Assembly (NCBI RefSeq): GCF_030272615.1
Contig: NC_081407.1
Coordinates: forward strand, 442,397,213 to 442,461,212
Source of the DNA: Cryptomeria japonica
Taxonomy: Eukaryota; Streptophyta; Pinopsida; Cupressales; Cupressaceae
Direction of reading: 5' to 3'
Length of the DNA stretch: 64,000 bases
In this document: piece by piece, positions 1 through 10,685 of the stretch
How the letters are laid out: each line of letters begins with the position of its first letter
Position numbering within the stretch: position 1 is the stretch's first letter
Notes under the pieces: generated by a model
Seen by the model: only the letters and a program-made list of their open reading frames with translations
Database searches by the model: none
Told to the model about the DNA's origin: nothing
Made by a program: the position numbers and the translations under genes

Positions 1-194
1 TTATGTGTAGCATTGTTGTTTATAGTGTCCATGTTCTCAACATTTGGAATGTTTCTATAGGCATCCATGTCTGGTAATGTAGTATGATCAGAATTGAAAA
101 AGATCTCATTGTCATACTCATAAGAACTCATGTTTGCGGACTCTTGAGCTTCTTTAGTTTCTCTCCTAGATTTTTGAAGACGGGTTTCAACCAT
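1..194 (-). CDS. gag N-terminus of element A (partial)
   Basis: An ATG at 194 (minus) opens a frame beginning MVETRLQKSRRETKEAQES and continuing to the window edge. It aligns nearly residue for residue with the gag start of element E at 50429, sharing the stretches SRRETKEAQES and FFNSDHTTLPDMDAYRN. This is the acidic, Asn/Asp-rich N-terminal part of a gypsy Gag that precedes the capsid region; no catalytic domain is expected here. The visible part has no stop codon, unlike the copy in E that has several further on. It is cut only by the window edge, so whether the full gene is intact cannot be seen. Confidence 0.8.
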   Translation of the reverse strand, partial: MVETRLQKSRRETKEAQESANMSSYEYDNEIFFNSDHTTLPDMDAYRNIPNVENMDTINNNATH

Positions 195-659
195 GAACTA
201 GGTATTGACCAAGATGTGTGAGACTAGATGAAAATGGAAAGAGTATGGAAGACCAAGAGTTGGATGAAATGTAAATGAATTTGAAGTGCACTTGCAATGT
301 CCAAAGTGTAAGACCAAGTATGTATGTAGTAGAGTAGGTGTGACTTCCAAAGAGAGGATAGTTTCTCTTGATGAGGTAAGTTGACCTTGACTCTAAGTAA
401 GACCAAATGAGACCCAAAGGTAAGAAACCTTGATGAGGGACCACTTAGCAAAGTGTTGTTGTATGTAGTGTGTTGACAAAGTATAGTGAGGACAAGCAAG
501 TGACCTTTTGATTCAGGTTTAGACAATTGTGAATGTAATGAGAGATGTAAAGCAATGATAGACTTTGTGAGACCCAAGGATAGGTTGAATGCTAAATGAA
601 ACCCTGGAGAAATGACCTTGGAAGCTCAAGAATTCTGAAACTGACTATGTTTGTTTGCT

Positions 660-900
660 GGACTGTAACAGTTTTTCAATTCTAAACACAGACGCGCCTG
701 TATACTTCACAGACGCGGTTTCCTGACGCAGACGTGGCTCTGTTTAACACAAACGCGTTTCTGAGACTTTTTTTTTTTGGCCAAATGTAATGTTGACTGT
801 TGGAACATAGACACGATTCTGCCCTTCACATACGTGGTTATACAACACAGACGCTATTATGTACGACACAGACGCGTTTCTGTAAAATTTGTGCAATTTT
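660..900 (-). repeat. CpG-rich array of CGCGTCTGTG-like units, copy 1
   Basis: On the plus strand the motif CACAGACGCG and close variants recur about eight times with irregular 15-35-base spacing. It lies in the leader of element A close to gag. The same position in element E (about 49940) lacks the array, although flanks on both sides align. The array is therefore a gained or lost insertion within the leader. Confidence 0.75.
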
Positions 901-1159
901 TTTCCAATCTGTGAAGTCGTTTTGTTGTGACCAAATCTGATTGTTTGACTATTTTTCGTGACAAGAGGACACAATGTTGATGAGGACTCAATGTTTGCAA
1001 GTGTCTAGACTCAAAATGACTCCAAGAAAAGTGTGTTGTTTGATGTAAAAATGTTTTGCCTACACTTGAAGACACAAAAGACACAATGTTTTGTTGTTTG
1101 GTCTTGAATGTTTTGAATGTTTAACATAAGTCAAGCACAATTCTTATGGTTGGCCAAGA

Positions 1160-1740
1160 CAATAGTTGTTGATCCCACATGGGGTTTTACCCCCGAGGCT
1201 ACGCTATTCAGAGCGGATACTTAGATGCTTGACCTCACTGGCTCCACCCTCGGCACTCACTTCTCGGGTCAGCCAAGTATTAGTCCCCACAAAAACTCCC
1301 TGTGGCGAACTTTGTATCTCTACTAAGAACCATATGTGTGTGGGCTGCTACCAGAGGTCCGACCTCCTGCCCCAACAACTAGAAGGATTTGGGCTTCTAA
1401 AACAAAAAGGTGCTAGTAAGAGCATCCGCTTGTGTGGCCATACATGCGGCACTTTTAGCTCTGTAAATACAGAAGGCTCCCAGCCGGTAGGGGTTACGCC
1501 CTACAAATGATCAAATAAATTTGATCAAACGGGTTTATGGGGAGACATAGTGTCGGTATGAACTAATCAGCACACGTTATCCATAGTTTTCACCATGAAT
1601 ACATTTGATTATAGTGGTTCGAAAGAGGTGGGTTTTCCTCGCTACCACTTGGGTCGTTCTCTTCTCACTAGTAGTCCTAATGACCACACGGGAAGACAGG
1701 CCCTCTAAAGATTAAACAAAAAGAGCCTATTGCTCAAGAC
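1160..1740 (-). other. Conserved leader module of element A
   Basis: This non-coding block is highly similar in reverse complement to 49130-49700 in element E. It is recognisably related to 3835-4480 in element B and more weakly to 34725-35160 in element C. Shared landmarks on the plus strand are a GAGCGGA(T/C)ACTTGGATGCTTGACC-like segment, the stretch GGCGAACTTTGT, and a CACTTGGGTCGTTC segment. Frames across it are short and not conserved between copies, so conservation at RNA or DNA level is more likely than coding. A packaging, dimerisation or translation-control role is only an inference. Confidence 0.7.
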
Positions 1741-2099
1741 ACAAAAGACAATGATTCAATTTTAGTGCACCAATTGAAGTGTTTGCTAGTCTATGAAAAC
1801 AAGGCACACAATAAAAATCCAAAAACCCTTGCCAAGGACCTGCAGCAAAGAGTTGTTAGTAGTTTGGATTGTTTGAAATAATCACCCCTTCCTGCAAGCA
1901 CACAAGTTAGGTAAATTTTAAGCCCAAAAGACTTTGTGAAACTAGGGGCCTTCAATCAAATGATTTAGCCTTCAAGACAAGCTGCACAAATCTTGTTAGC
2001 TAGATCTGAAAATGTTAGCTCAAAATAAACCAGATCTGAAACCCTAAATGCAAAATCCGAAAACTGAATCAATAAAAATCCAAATTTTGAAACTGGTAA

Positions 2100-2360
2100 A
2101 CACAGATGCGATTACTCTCAACACAGACGCGTCTGGGTGACACAGACACGGTTCTGTGCGACACAGACGTGACAACAGAACTCAGACGCGCTTCTTGGAC
2201 ACAGACGCGGATAAAAATAGCGCAGACGCGACTTTACAACACAGACACGCTTTCCTGGAACCTGCAAAATAAAATATTGCCAAAACACAGACGCGGATCC
2301 AGATGTCGCAGATGCGCCAGAAAATCAAAAACGCGATCCGAAAGTACGCAGACGCGGAAA
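2100..2360 (-). repeat. CpG-rich array of CGCGTCTGTG-like units, copy 2
   Basis: About ten units of plus-strand ACACAGACGCG with variants are spread over 260 bases, near the PBS end of element A's leader. CpG is far commoner here than in the surrounding AT-rich sequence. Element E has unrelated 300-base tandem repeats at the comparable leader position. Confidence 0.75.
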
Positions 2361-2445
2361 TAACAAAATGCTACCGAAAACGTCGGATCTGCAACTTCAC
2401 ATTACAAAATTTGCAACAAGGATGTTAAATGCAAAAGGGACAAGA

Positions 2446-2463
2446 GTCCCACCGGGCGTGCCA
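2446..2463 (-). other. Primer-binding site of element A
   Basis: Minus-strand TGGCACGCCCGGTGGGAC begins three bases after the LTR end, as expected for pairing with the CCA end of a tRNA. Element E has the same site with one substitution (47895-47912). I did not identify the tRNA. Confidence 0.8.
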
Positions 2464-2466
2464 AAA

Positions 2467-3249
2467 TGTATATGGTGAAAATGGATAACAATAATAACGA
2501 TATTGAAAGGCTAAATGAATTCAACCACAAAATCCTAGCGTAACAACAACAAAGATCCACCATAACATATGAAGATTACCTAAGACAATGCAAATCAAAT
2601 GAAATCACAAAGATTATACCATCACATGTCCAATAGGGTTTTGATCTCCATTCTTCCTATCTCCATTGATCTTGCTTGATATATTTGCTCTCAGATTTTA
2701 TGTGCACAAGAGCTCAACAAATAACGGAATGTGGTTGCAAGTAGGATCGTAGCGTAGTCAAATGATCAAGTAGTTAGGTCATTAGGATGATTGATTAGGG
2801 TTCGATAATGAAGGAAGCATCTCGTTATATAGAAGACACTATATGAAATGGAGGGATAAGATTGAGAGGTGTAAAAGGAGGTCGACTATGATTAGAGGGT
2901 AGGTAAAAGAAATAATAAAATAATGAAAGGGGTAGGTAGTGTATGAATTAAGAGATGAATGACATGTGTCATGGGTAGAAAAGGTTAATGAATTAATTAA
3001 ATAAATAAAGATTTATTTAATTAATAGAAGAAGTGGGATAATTAAATAAATAAAAATATTTATTTAATTTAGGAAAAAGATAATTTAAATAAATAAATGT
3101 ATTTATTTAAATGAGAAATAAGGCTAGAAGAGGATAAATGAATTAATTAAATAAATAAAGATTTATTTAATTAATAGAAGAATTAGGCTAAAGTAATTAA
3201 ATAAATAAAATATTTATTTAATTAGACATGACAATTTTAGGTGTCTACA
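2467..3249 (-). repeat. 5' LTR of element A
   Basis: A 783-bp LTR with minus-strand ends TGTAGACACC and ATACA. It matches the LTRs of element E in start, AT-rich U3 with TTTATTTAATTAA blocks, a TATA-like CTATATAAC around 2826-2834, and end. It is followed directly by the PBS. Confidence 0.85.
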
Positions 3250-3251
3250 GA

Positions 3252-3400
3252 AAGGATTCAAGAAATTTGAGGATGAAAGGACTTAAGAAATTTGAGATGA
3301 AAGGACTTAAGAAATTTGTGGATGAAAGAACTTAAGAAATTTGTGATGAAAGGACTTAAGAAATTTGAGGATGAAAGGACTTAAGAAATTTGAGGATGAT
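3252..3400. repeat. Tandem repeat, unit about 25-27 bp, six copies
   Basis: The unit GGACTTAAGAAATTTGAGGA with GATGAAA spacers is repeated about six times with small length differences. It directly abuts the LTR of element A. Confidence 0.85.
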
Positions 3401-3834
3401 TGATGAAGAAGGTATGGTAGTGATGGTTTAGAAGAAAACTTGATGACTAGGTTGTCTTTGGCATGAACATGAAGGATCTATTTAAATGGCAAGTTGTATG
3501 AAGGGATATGACCACCCTGATTTGGACGATAGTAGGTGTTTCAAATGACAAACTTGAATGTTGACGTAGAGGATAAACTCTTAGCTTCTCTCTTAGGTTT
3601 ATGAAATATGGGACGGATAGAGTTTTGACGCAATTTTGGACTTGGTGTGGGTAATGACTTGGACAATTTGTTTGTGTCTTGACAAATATTTTTGCAAAAT
3701 GTTTGGGGATAGTGATGTGTTTTTAGTCTACTCTTGGCAAGTATGTATCAAACAAAGCAAACACAATGATTAAATGCATATTATTTCAAAGACACTCATG
3801 CTCATATACAACATTCTTAAGGTTGGCAAGGACA

Positions 3835-4480
3835 ATAGTCATTGAATCCCAATTGGTTTCCCATCTACGCTTACCCAGAGCGGACACTTGGATGCTTGAC
3901 CCCACTGGCTCCCCTCCACGGCACTCACTTCTCGGGGCAGCCAAGCATCAATTCAAATGAAAACTCCTCATGGCGAACTTTGTGTCTCTACTAAGGGCCA
4001 TAAGAATATGGGCCGCTTCAGAGGTCTGACCTCCTGCACCAATGACTAGAGGGTTTTTGGCCACTATGAACAAGGTGTTTAGTAAGTCTTCTCGTTAGGA
4101 GCTACCCTTCGAAGTTGCGCAAGCGCAATTGAGGCCTATAGCCCAACGAAGCACCAAGAACTTAGCAGTCATGCAAACATGATTGAGATCTCTGGGATCC
4201 TACTAAGCACCCAATGTGAGAGTGAACTCTCATATAGCCCCAACCATTAACCCTTTCGTAGTCAATGGCTTATTTATTATAGTGAGTTGGGAACCCCAGG
4301 TCTGGGTGTACTCACTTGGGTCGTTCCCCTCTTACCTTCTCAAAGAGCAAGTTGGGAGGGCAGGCCCACTAGAGGTAAACCCACAATCAAACAAGAAAAG
4401 GTTGGAGGGTCTGGATTTCTTATCGTCTAGTAAGACGAGAGCATACTTTCCTACCTTTACGCTTTTCTTAAAGACACATA
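3835..4480 (-). other. Conserved leader module of element B
   Basis: This is the diverged counterpart of the module in A and E, with the same order of landmarks: an AGAGCGGACACTTGGATGCT segment, TGGCGAACTTTGTGTCTCTA, and CACTTGGGTCGTTCCCCTC. It ends with a hairpin TCGTCTAGTAAGACGA at 4423-4438, whose counterparts are repeated at 5360, 5559 and 5665. No conserved reading frame was found. The region also contains an insertion relative to A at about 4075-4260. Confidence 0.65.
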
Positions 4481-5159
4481 AGACAATGGTTCATTCCATT
4501 TTAATTAATATCTATCTGCCTAATTTAAATAAATGCACAATATTTGGTTGAATTAGCTAGGCAACTTGCAAAACCACTTGATTAGTAGTTTGAAAAATGG
4601 AGTCTTCAAAAAGTGTCCTGCAAAACAACTTGATTAGTAGTTTGGAAAAATAGTCTTCAACAAGCGTCCTACAAAAATCAACAAAATGACAAAAATATTA
4701 ATTTTATTTTTATTTTTTGGGAATGAATAGAAAAATATGAATAAAAACTTTTTTACTAATGACAAATGTAGATTTGAAGAAAGCTTTGATGGGTAAATGG
4801 GGTTTGACTAGGTTTTTGTCACTTTCCAAGGGATAGGCAAGTGAAAAATGGGGATTTTGGAGAGATGAAGGAATGGGAAAATTTGTCCAAGAGGGACAAA
4901 GAAGCAAAAGTTGAAGATGGATAATATGGGAAAAATTTGGAGGTGATTGGATGAAAAGGGAAGAAGTTATGGCAAACCCTAAAAATAGAGAAATATGGGA
5001 TTTTTGGCTTTAAAAAGTGGATTTTTGAGATAAGGCCTCCAAGGAAGAAAATGTGGAAAATGGCAATGTGGAGAATCTGGTGAAGTTTGAAGGAAAATGG
5101 AGTCAAGATAAAGAAGATATGGCAAAAAAACAGAAAAAAAAAATTACTCTTTTAAAAAA

Positions 5160-5310
5160 AAAAATTAACCCTAGATTTAACGGAACAGAAACCCTAAATT
5201 TAACAGAACAGAAACCCTAAATTTTACAGAATAGAAACCCTAAATTTAACAAAATAGAAACCCTAGATTTAACAGAGCAGACAGAAACCCTAGATTTAAC
5301 AGAGCAAATT
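5160..5310. repeat. Tandem repeat with telomere-like core, about 26-bp unit
   Basis: Six units of GAAACCCTA(A/G)ATTTAACAGA, each with the plant telomere-like AAACCCTA core. The units sit between a poly-A tract and the hairpin repeats of element B's leader. Confidence 0.8.
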
Positions 5311-5334
5311 ATCGCACTAAATAGAATAAAATAA

Positions 5335-5710
5335 AAATGTCAAAGGTCCGGATTTCTAATTGTCTAGATAGACAAGAGCATACTCTCCTACTTTCACACT
5401 TTCCTGCGGGCGGACAGATTATATTTAAAAAGAGTAGGTAACAGGAAATAAATAAATTAAATGCAAACTACAGTTAGCGCCTAAAATTTTCAGACAGATT
5501 AACAGAGCAGACAATAGCACTACACAGATAGAAAAGTGTCAAAGGTCCGGATTTCTGATTGTCTAGATAGACAAGAGCATACTCTCCTATTTTCACACTT
5601 TCCTATGGTCAGAGCATACAGTCGTGCTAAACAAAATAGAAAAGTGAAAGGTCTGGATTTTTTATTGTCTATATAGACAAGAGCATACTCTTCTACTTTC
5701 ACACAGATTA
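5335..5710 (-). repeat. Hairpin-bearing repeats in element B leader, three copies
   Basis: Three copies begin near 5336, 5535 and 5641. Each has GGTC(C/T)GGATTT, then a palindrome, then GAGCATACTCT(C/T)CTA(C/T)TTTCAC. The palindromes are TTGTCTAGATAGACAA at 5360-5375 and 5559-5574 and TTGTCTATATAGACAA at 5665-5680. A fourth, diverged copy lies at about 4405-4470 with TCGTCTAGTAAGACGA. Confidence 0.85.
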
Positions 5711-5973
5711 TACTAAAATAGAACAAACAACAAATCAAATAACAAATCAGATAACAGAGTTGTCGTGCAGTAACAGAAACAGAAACATAAAAAAAAACCA
5801 GAAACAGAACAGAATAAGGAGGAGTTGTCGCGCAGAAATGCAGAGCCACGATTCTGGAACTTGCGAAAAAGATATATATATATATATATTGCAATCGCAC
5901 TATTCTAGAACCTACATCTCACAACTCACAAAAACCTAAAAAAAAACAACAACATTAGTTCTCAGGGACGTGA

Positions 5974-5991
5974 GTCCCACCGAGCGTCCCA
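5974..5991 (-). other. Primer-binding site of element B
   Basis: Minus-strand TGGGACGCTCGGTGGGAC starts three bases after the LTR end, the same spacing as in element A. It differs from the PBS of A at three positions. Confidence 0.65.
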
Positions 5992-5994
5992 AAA

Positions 5995-7101
5995 TGAAGA
6001 GGGAAAAACATATTTGAAAGGTAAACTGATCAAAACATAACGAAATAAACATGCAGAATGCTAAAATATCATTAAAAGACCATTTCACCTTGCTATTTTA
6101 CCTTCTCCTTTGGATTGAGCTCGATGAAGTGAAGGCGTCCCTTGATAATGCTCCACTTGATGTGCTCCTTTGATTGCTGGATGTGGATGACTCTCCAATA
6201 TTATGCACAAATGATTAGGATGAATGATAAGGATGAGATGATCAAGTTGCCAAGATGATTTCCTGGGCTCAAAAAGGCAGCATAAGCTTACTGGATTTCA
6301 AGATGTTCTGAATGAAGGGATGGAGCCCTATTTTATAGGAAGAAGAGAGGAAAATGAATGGCTAGGATGAATTCGAGATGAAGGGCTACGATTTACTTGT
6401 GAGCTCACACAAGCTCCATGAGCAGGTGTGGAGACCAAAAAATATGCCCTAAAGGCATTTTGTATCTCCACACTCTACAAGATGCATTGGAGGAATTAAA
6501 AATTCTCCAAAAACGGATATTATGGGGATTAGAAGAATAAAAAGGAATTAAAAATTCCTTGGGAGAGGGAAATGCCTAGAGGAATGTGAAATTTCGAAAA
6601 TCTTATATTCATCTAGGAAAAGAGCATTTAAAGCTAGTGGTTGGATGAAAGGACAAAGAGTTGACTTTGTGGCTAATCATGATGATTAGCCATTAACGAC
6701 TCATTAGGAGGGGGATTAGAGGAAATGTTAGGTGGGATTTATATTTGTAGGAGAATTTGACTAGGAGAGAGAATGAGTGGAGAGAATAAAAAATTAGAAG
6801 AATAATGTTAAGTGAGTTTAGGGAGTTTCTAGAAGAATTTATTAGGTTAATGATGAATTAAGAAGATGATTTGTAGGAATCATGTAGGTTAACTAATTAA
6901 TTGAAATTAATTAGCTAAGAGGAAGATTTGTGAGGATTTGATTTTTTAGAAGAATAAAGAAAGGGATTGATTTATTAAATAAATCATATGCTATAGTGAC
7001 AATATTAATTATATTTAATTAATATTGAGAAGAATTTTAATTAACATAATTAATTAATTAATTATGTGAAGAATTAAAATAATTATTTTTAAGTGTCTAC
7101 A
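5995..7101 (-). repeat. 5' LTR of element B
   Basis: A 1107-bp block with minus-strand start TGTAGACACTTAAAAATAAT and end CTCTTCA, followed by a PBS. The start resembles the LTR starts of A, C and E; the body is mostly unrelated to them. The opposite LTR is outside the visible part of the element. Confidence 0.75.
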
Positions 7102-7330
7102 CAAAGTGTCTGTAATTTGCCCTTGTAACTCAGTGAGGGGCTCTACTAAACTTGTTCATACTGAAGATGATTGCATCTTCAATCTCCCTTCGTTGACTTT
7201 CAGACAAATGAATAAACAATATGTTTAAACCTTTGTAAATACCATACTCCTTAATAATTCTAATCATTCTAGTGAAAGAATCTTTAAGTGTTAATACTTT
7301 TGTAGTTGCTTTATCTTTTTGAGTAGTCTC

Positions 7331-8860
7331 CTACTTCTTAGCACTTTCCCTTAGTGCTTTCTTATCTTCTTCAGATTTCATTTCATCAATATCTGTCACC
7401 GGTTTGTGAGCTTTCTCCTTCTTTCTTTTTCTGGTTTGGGTAAGCACAATAGGAGGTTCAATAGTTTTACCTTTCCTTCGGAATTGTATTTTAGAGGGTT
7501 TCCCTCTTTGAGATTCAACAAGATTCACCTTAGTTTCTTCTACTTTCTTCTTCTCAGCTGCTTTGGTTGCTCTAGTCTTACCGGTGGGGGTACCGATTGG
7601 TACACTGGAAGTTCTACCTTTTTGAGTCTCATATTTGGCTCTTGTTGCAGCTATCTGTTCTTTTGTGAATTTGGCCTGCTCAGCAGAGGCTTGTACCTCT
7701 TTTTCTTATTTTTTTTTGCAATCACCAGTTTTTGTAATTCATAATGCACTTTCTATAATTTCTCCTTGTAGGTTCCAAACCTTTCAGCAGTAGCATCTAC
7801 TGGTTGGCCTAATAAATGGTCGACATAGGCAACAAGTATATCTTTATCTACTTCATAACCCATGGGAATAACAGCTTCCATCAAGCATGTATATGTGTCA
7901 ACCATAAAACAGATAGAATCCTCATACTGATTGACTACCTCTGTCGGTATGTGTTCCCTTGCATGCATTTCCTTCTTAAATTTCTTAAAAGTATCCCCAT
8001 GAAATATCCTCAAACTTGTTTTTCAGCATCCTAATGTTGTTCTTCATCTAAAATAGGGCAAGTGTCTCAGTTATCCATTGTACATCACCAATACCGAGGA
8101 CAAAGTTTTGAAATAAAAGAATAAGCCCATGATAAGTTGTCCAAACTTGAACCTAATCTTCTTGTCGCTCTTGACTGCTTCCAAATTTGTCACTAATTGG
8201 CTTCCCATTGCTTCACAAAGATCATAATCAACATCCTCCTTAATCATCTGGTAGACAGTGTGAATACTTGTTGTTGGTATGCTATTCATTCTGCTTGAAT
8301 AGAAAATTATATAGCCAATCACCATAGATGCAAATTTAACAGCAGGATCATTAATATCATTCACGGTCATAGCTCTTTGATCCCATTTAGATCCAATTAA
8401 CTTCTCAACATCATTCTTAGGTATAGACCTAAGCAATGACACTTTACTGGTTGAGAAGAAGTCGGTTACAACATGGATTGCTTCCTTAGTGATTTTGTGA
8501 GGTCTATCCAACCACATGAACTGATCATGAATACGGCTCAGAAAAAAATATCACCAACTCGTCATCAAAATCATCAATGAAGTTGATCGCATGATGAAAA
8601 CCTTTATCGGCTACGCTTTTGAACTATTCTTTCAATCTTCCCTATTCATTACACAGAGATCTATATTGATCATAAATAACTGCAACTCCCAAGTCTTCAA
8701 GTTTGCAGTGATAAAAGGATCTTACATCCTCTACATGTAAAACACCATTCGGTACACCAGATAGGGCACCAACAAGGTCAATTTCCTTCGATTTGTATGG
8801 ATGTTGTTTGTATTCAGGTCTTGCCCTCTTGGTCACATCAACTAGATGCAGAGTATCCAT
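7331..8860 (-). pseudogene. Decayed plant retroelement-associated ORF (unknown function)
   Basis: Open stretches at 8860-8642, 8517-8071, 8013-7753 and 7528-7331 form one decayed coding region on the minus strand with stops and frame changes. The best part (8517-8071) carries WLDRPHKITKEAIHVVT, VKFASMVIGYIIFYSSRMNS and YDLCEAMGSQLVTNLEAVK. The last part is Lys/Glu-rich and basic. The layout of an 'EAI..VT' segment followed by a Phe/Tyr-rich helical stretch and a charged tail resembles proteins annotated as putative plant transposon protein that accompany plant LTR elements, including the ORF at 61703-62776. I recognise no enzyme motif. Family assignment is tentative, decay is clear. Confidence 0.5.
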
Positions 8861-9333
8861 ACTACAATATGCAAATCACCAAGAAAAGAGTAGAATTTTT
8901 AGATAAAGACCTCTTCTGCTTTGGTACTAGGGTTTTCGACCGTCAAAAACTTTCAATACACAATCACCGAATCAAACTTTACTTCGATCGCCTCAGATGC
9001 TGATAAATGATCTAAATGTTGCATGCACAAACTTATATCTGCTCTGCTCGCTTCGCCAAGAGTTCTCAAGATGCAAAGTGACAAATGAAATTCAAAAAGT
9101 TCTATTTATTTGCACTTTAATTACTGCAATAAATGCAATTACTGGCAAAACCCTAAAATGCCTTAGCAAACTCTAAAGCATATTACTGATAGCAAAAACT
9201 CAATGATATTTGCCGGTTATAATCCAAAAACACATCAAAATGCATCATAATATGTAGATTTAACTTACAGTACATCATTTAGGGGTTCAACTCAAGATTT
9301 GACAATAAGCTCACCCCAAGTTGTAGAAACAAC
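8861..9333. other. Non-coding spacer within element F
   Basis: AT-rich sequence between the two ORF remnants of F. I see no frame, repeat or splice pattern that can be supported. Confidence 0.4.
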
Positions 9334-10617
9334 TTAGTTTGTCAGAGATGGATTCTCTATATTAGGTGAAGAATCTGCTTCCTCAGATGGTTTGTCATCA
9401 CTCTTATTCATCTTAGCTCTAGTTTCTTCAATATCAAACTTTTGCTTTCCTTTCCGGTCTGCAGGAGTATTCACCGGTTGCTTCTTCTGTGTTCTGCAAA
9501 ACTTGGCAATGTGTCTCGATTGGTTGCAATGATAGCATGTCATTCCAGATGCTCTCCAAGGTCTTGAGTTTCCTCTACCTATTCTTCTTCTGCAGTTCAT
9601 TGCCACATGTCCAAAATTGTTGCAGATTGAACAAGTCACATTGACTCCCTTTTCCATCTCATAAGGACTAGACAGGTTAAAATAGGATCTTTGCCAATTT
9701 GTGTTTCTCCGGTCAGTGAAATTCCTTCTCCAGTTACCAATAGGTCTTGGATTCATGTGAGGTGCAGGATTGTTTGCTCCATATCTGCATTCAACTGATC
9801 TATGCCCATACATGTTGCATGCCTAACAATAACCTTAAAATGTCCTACGCACATATCTAGTATTAGGTCTATAACCAATATTAGCATCAGATCTACTTCT
9901 ACAAACATTAGCAGTATGTCCTGGTTTATGACAGTTAAAGCAAACGGGTTTGTAAGATTTCTTACCGGTAGGCTTCTAAGCCTTAGGAGAAGTTTTACCT
10001 TCGTGCAGGTCACTCTTGGTACTGGAAGGTTCACCTTTCTCACATCTATTGTATCCTAGACCAGATTTATCACCTTTCATCTTCTAAGATTGGATCTGTT
10101 CATCCAACATAGAGGATCTCTTGCTGAATTTATCAAGCTTCTCATTGGCCTCGGCAAGTTCCTTTGTAAGATCTTCATTTCTTTTCATGAGGGTCTCTCT
10201 AAGAGACATTGCCATTTCAAGATTTGACTGTAATGCTTCTTTTTCTTCTTTCTCCTCATGCCAATGTTCATACAAAGCTGCATTCTCTTGCTTGATCTTA
10301 AAGATTTCATGCTCTTTATCTCAAATCTGATCCTCAGCCTTTCTTCTAGCTTCAAGTTCCTCACTCATCTGGATTGTAAGTGCTTCCAGCTCTCTTCTCA
10401 GGTTAGTCTTTTCACCATTCAGCTTCTCCACTTCTTCAACCAGTGCATCAATTTTCACATCATCTGAAGAGCTGTTGTCAGAGATCTCCAACAATTGTTC
10501 AGTCAGTTCCTTCCTTTTAGCTAGTGATGTCTTATACTTGCATCTTAGGGTTTCCAACTCATCCTTAGTTTCAGCAAGTTCTCTAGCCATCTCTCTATAG
10601 CTCATTCCTTCACCCAT
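9334..10617 (-). pseudogene. gag remnant of element F: coiled coil plus four CCHC zinc knuckles
   Basis: The ATG at 10617 lies 54 bases inside the PBS and starts MGEGMSYREMARELAETKDE. About 185 residues of Glu/Lys/Leu-rich coiled coil follow (to about 10084), with one in-frame stop near 10322. Then come zinc knuckles CFNCHKPGHTANVC (about 9900-9945), a second one (about 9790-9835) whose C-x2-C contains a stop, CSICNNFGHVAMNC (about 9595-9640) and CYHCNQSRHIAKFC (about 9500-9545). The tail is Asp/Glu/Lys-rich and ends at 9334. At least three stops and one frame change disable it. A UBN2-like capsid domain expected before the coiled coil is not seen. Confidence 0.7.
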
Positions 10618-10670
10618 ATTTGCCTTACGATTAGAGATCCCTTCCAAGTGGTTAAGCCTTAAGGAAGTTA

Positions 10671-10683
10671 GGCTTTGATACCA
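10671..10683 (-). other. Primer-binding site of element F
   Basis: Minus-strand TGGTATCAAAGCC, two bases after the LTR end, is close to the usual plant copia PBS complementary to the initiator methionine tRNA (TGGTATCAGAGCC). Confidence 0.8.
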
Positions 10684-10685
10684 AT

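Larger units (their letters stand above)
1..3249 (-). mobile_element. Element A: partial Ty3/gypsy LTR retrotransposon (5' part)
   Basis: Read on the minus strand this is a 5' LTR (2467-3249), a primer-binding site directly after it, a 2.2-kb leader and the first 65 codons of gag, then the window edge. The gag start and much of the leader match element E (47155-59270) closely, so A and E belong to one family. The outer LTR end at 3249 lies against a leader sequence of element B, so A is inserted in B. The gag family resembles the Tat-type gypsy lineage by its protease and integrase C-terminus in E. Pol of A, if any, lies beyond the left edge. Confidence 0.85.
3250..7101 (-). mobile_element. 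Element B: partial gypsy-type LTR element (5' LTR and leader)
   Basis: On the minus strand the order is LTR (7101-5995), PBS (5991-5974) and then a long leader down to 3250, where element A has inserted. No gag or pol is visible; coding sequence, if present, lies on the far side of A. The leader contains three repeat systems (3252-3400, 5160-5310, 5335-5710) and the conserved leader module (3835-4480). The PBS is related to but different from that of A and E. B sits inside the copia-type element F. Confidence 0.75.

Noticed and set aside
1160-1740. rRNA- or tRNA-derived origin of the conserved leader module
   Set aside because: No cloverleaf, anticodon arm or recognisable rRNA segment could be traced; it recurs only in retroelement leaders here.
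5520-5900. A 126-codon minus-strand frame rich in Cys/Tyr/Phe
   Set aside because: It runs through the hairpin repeats and a TA microsatellite in the leader of element B; no domain and no conservation.
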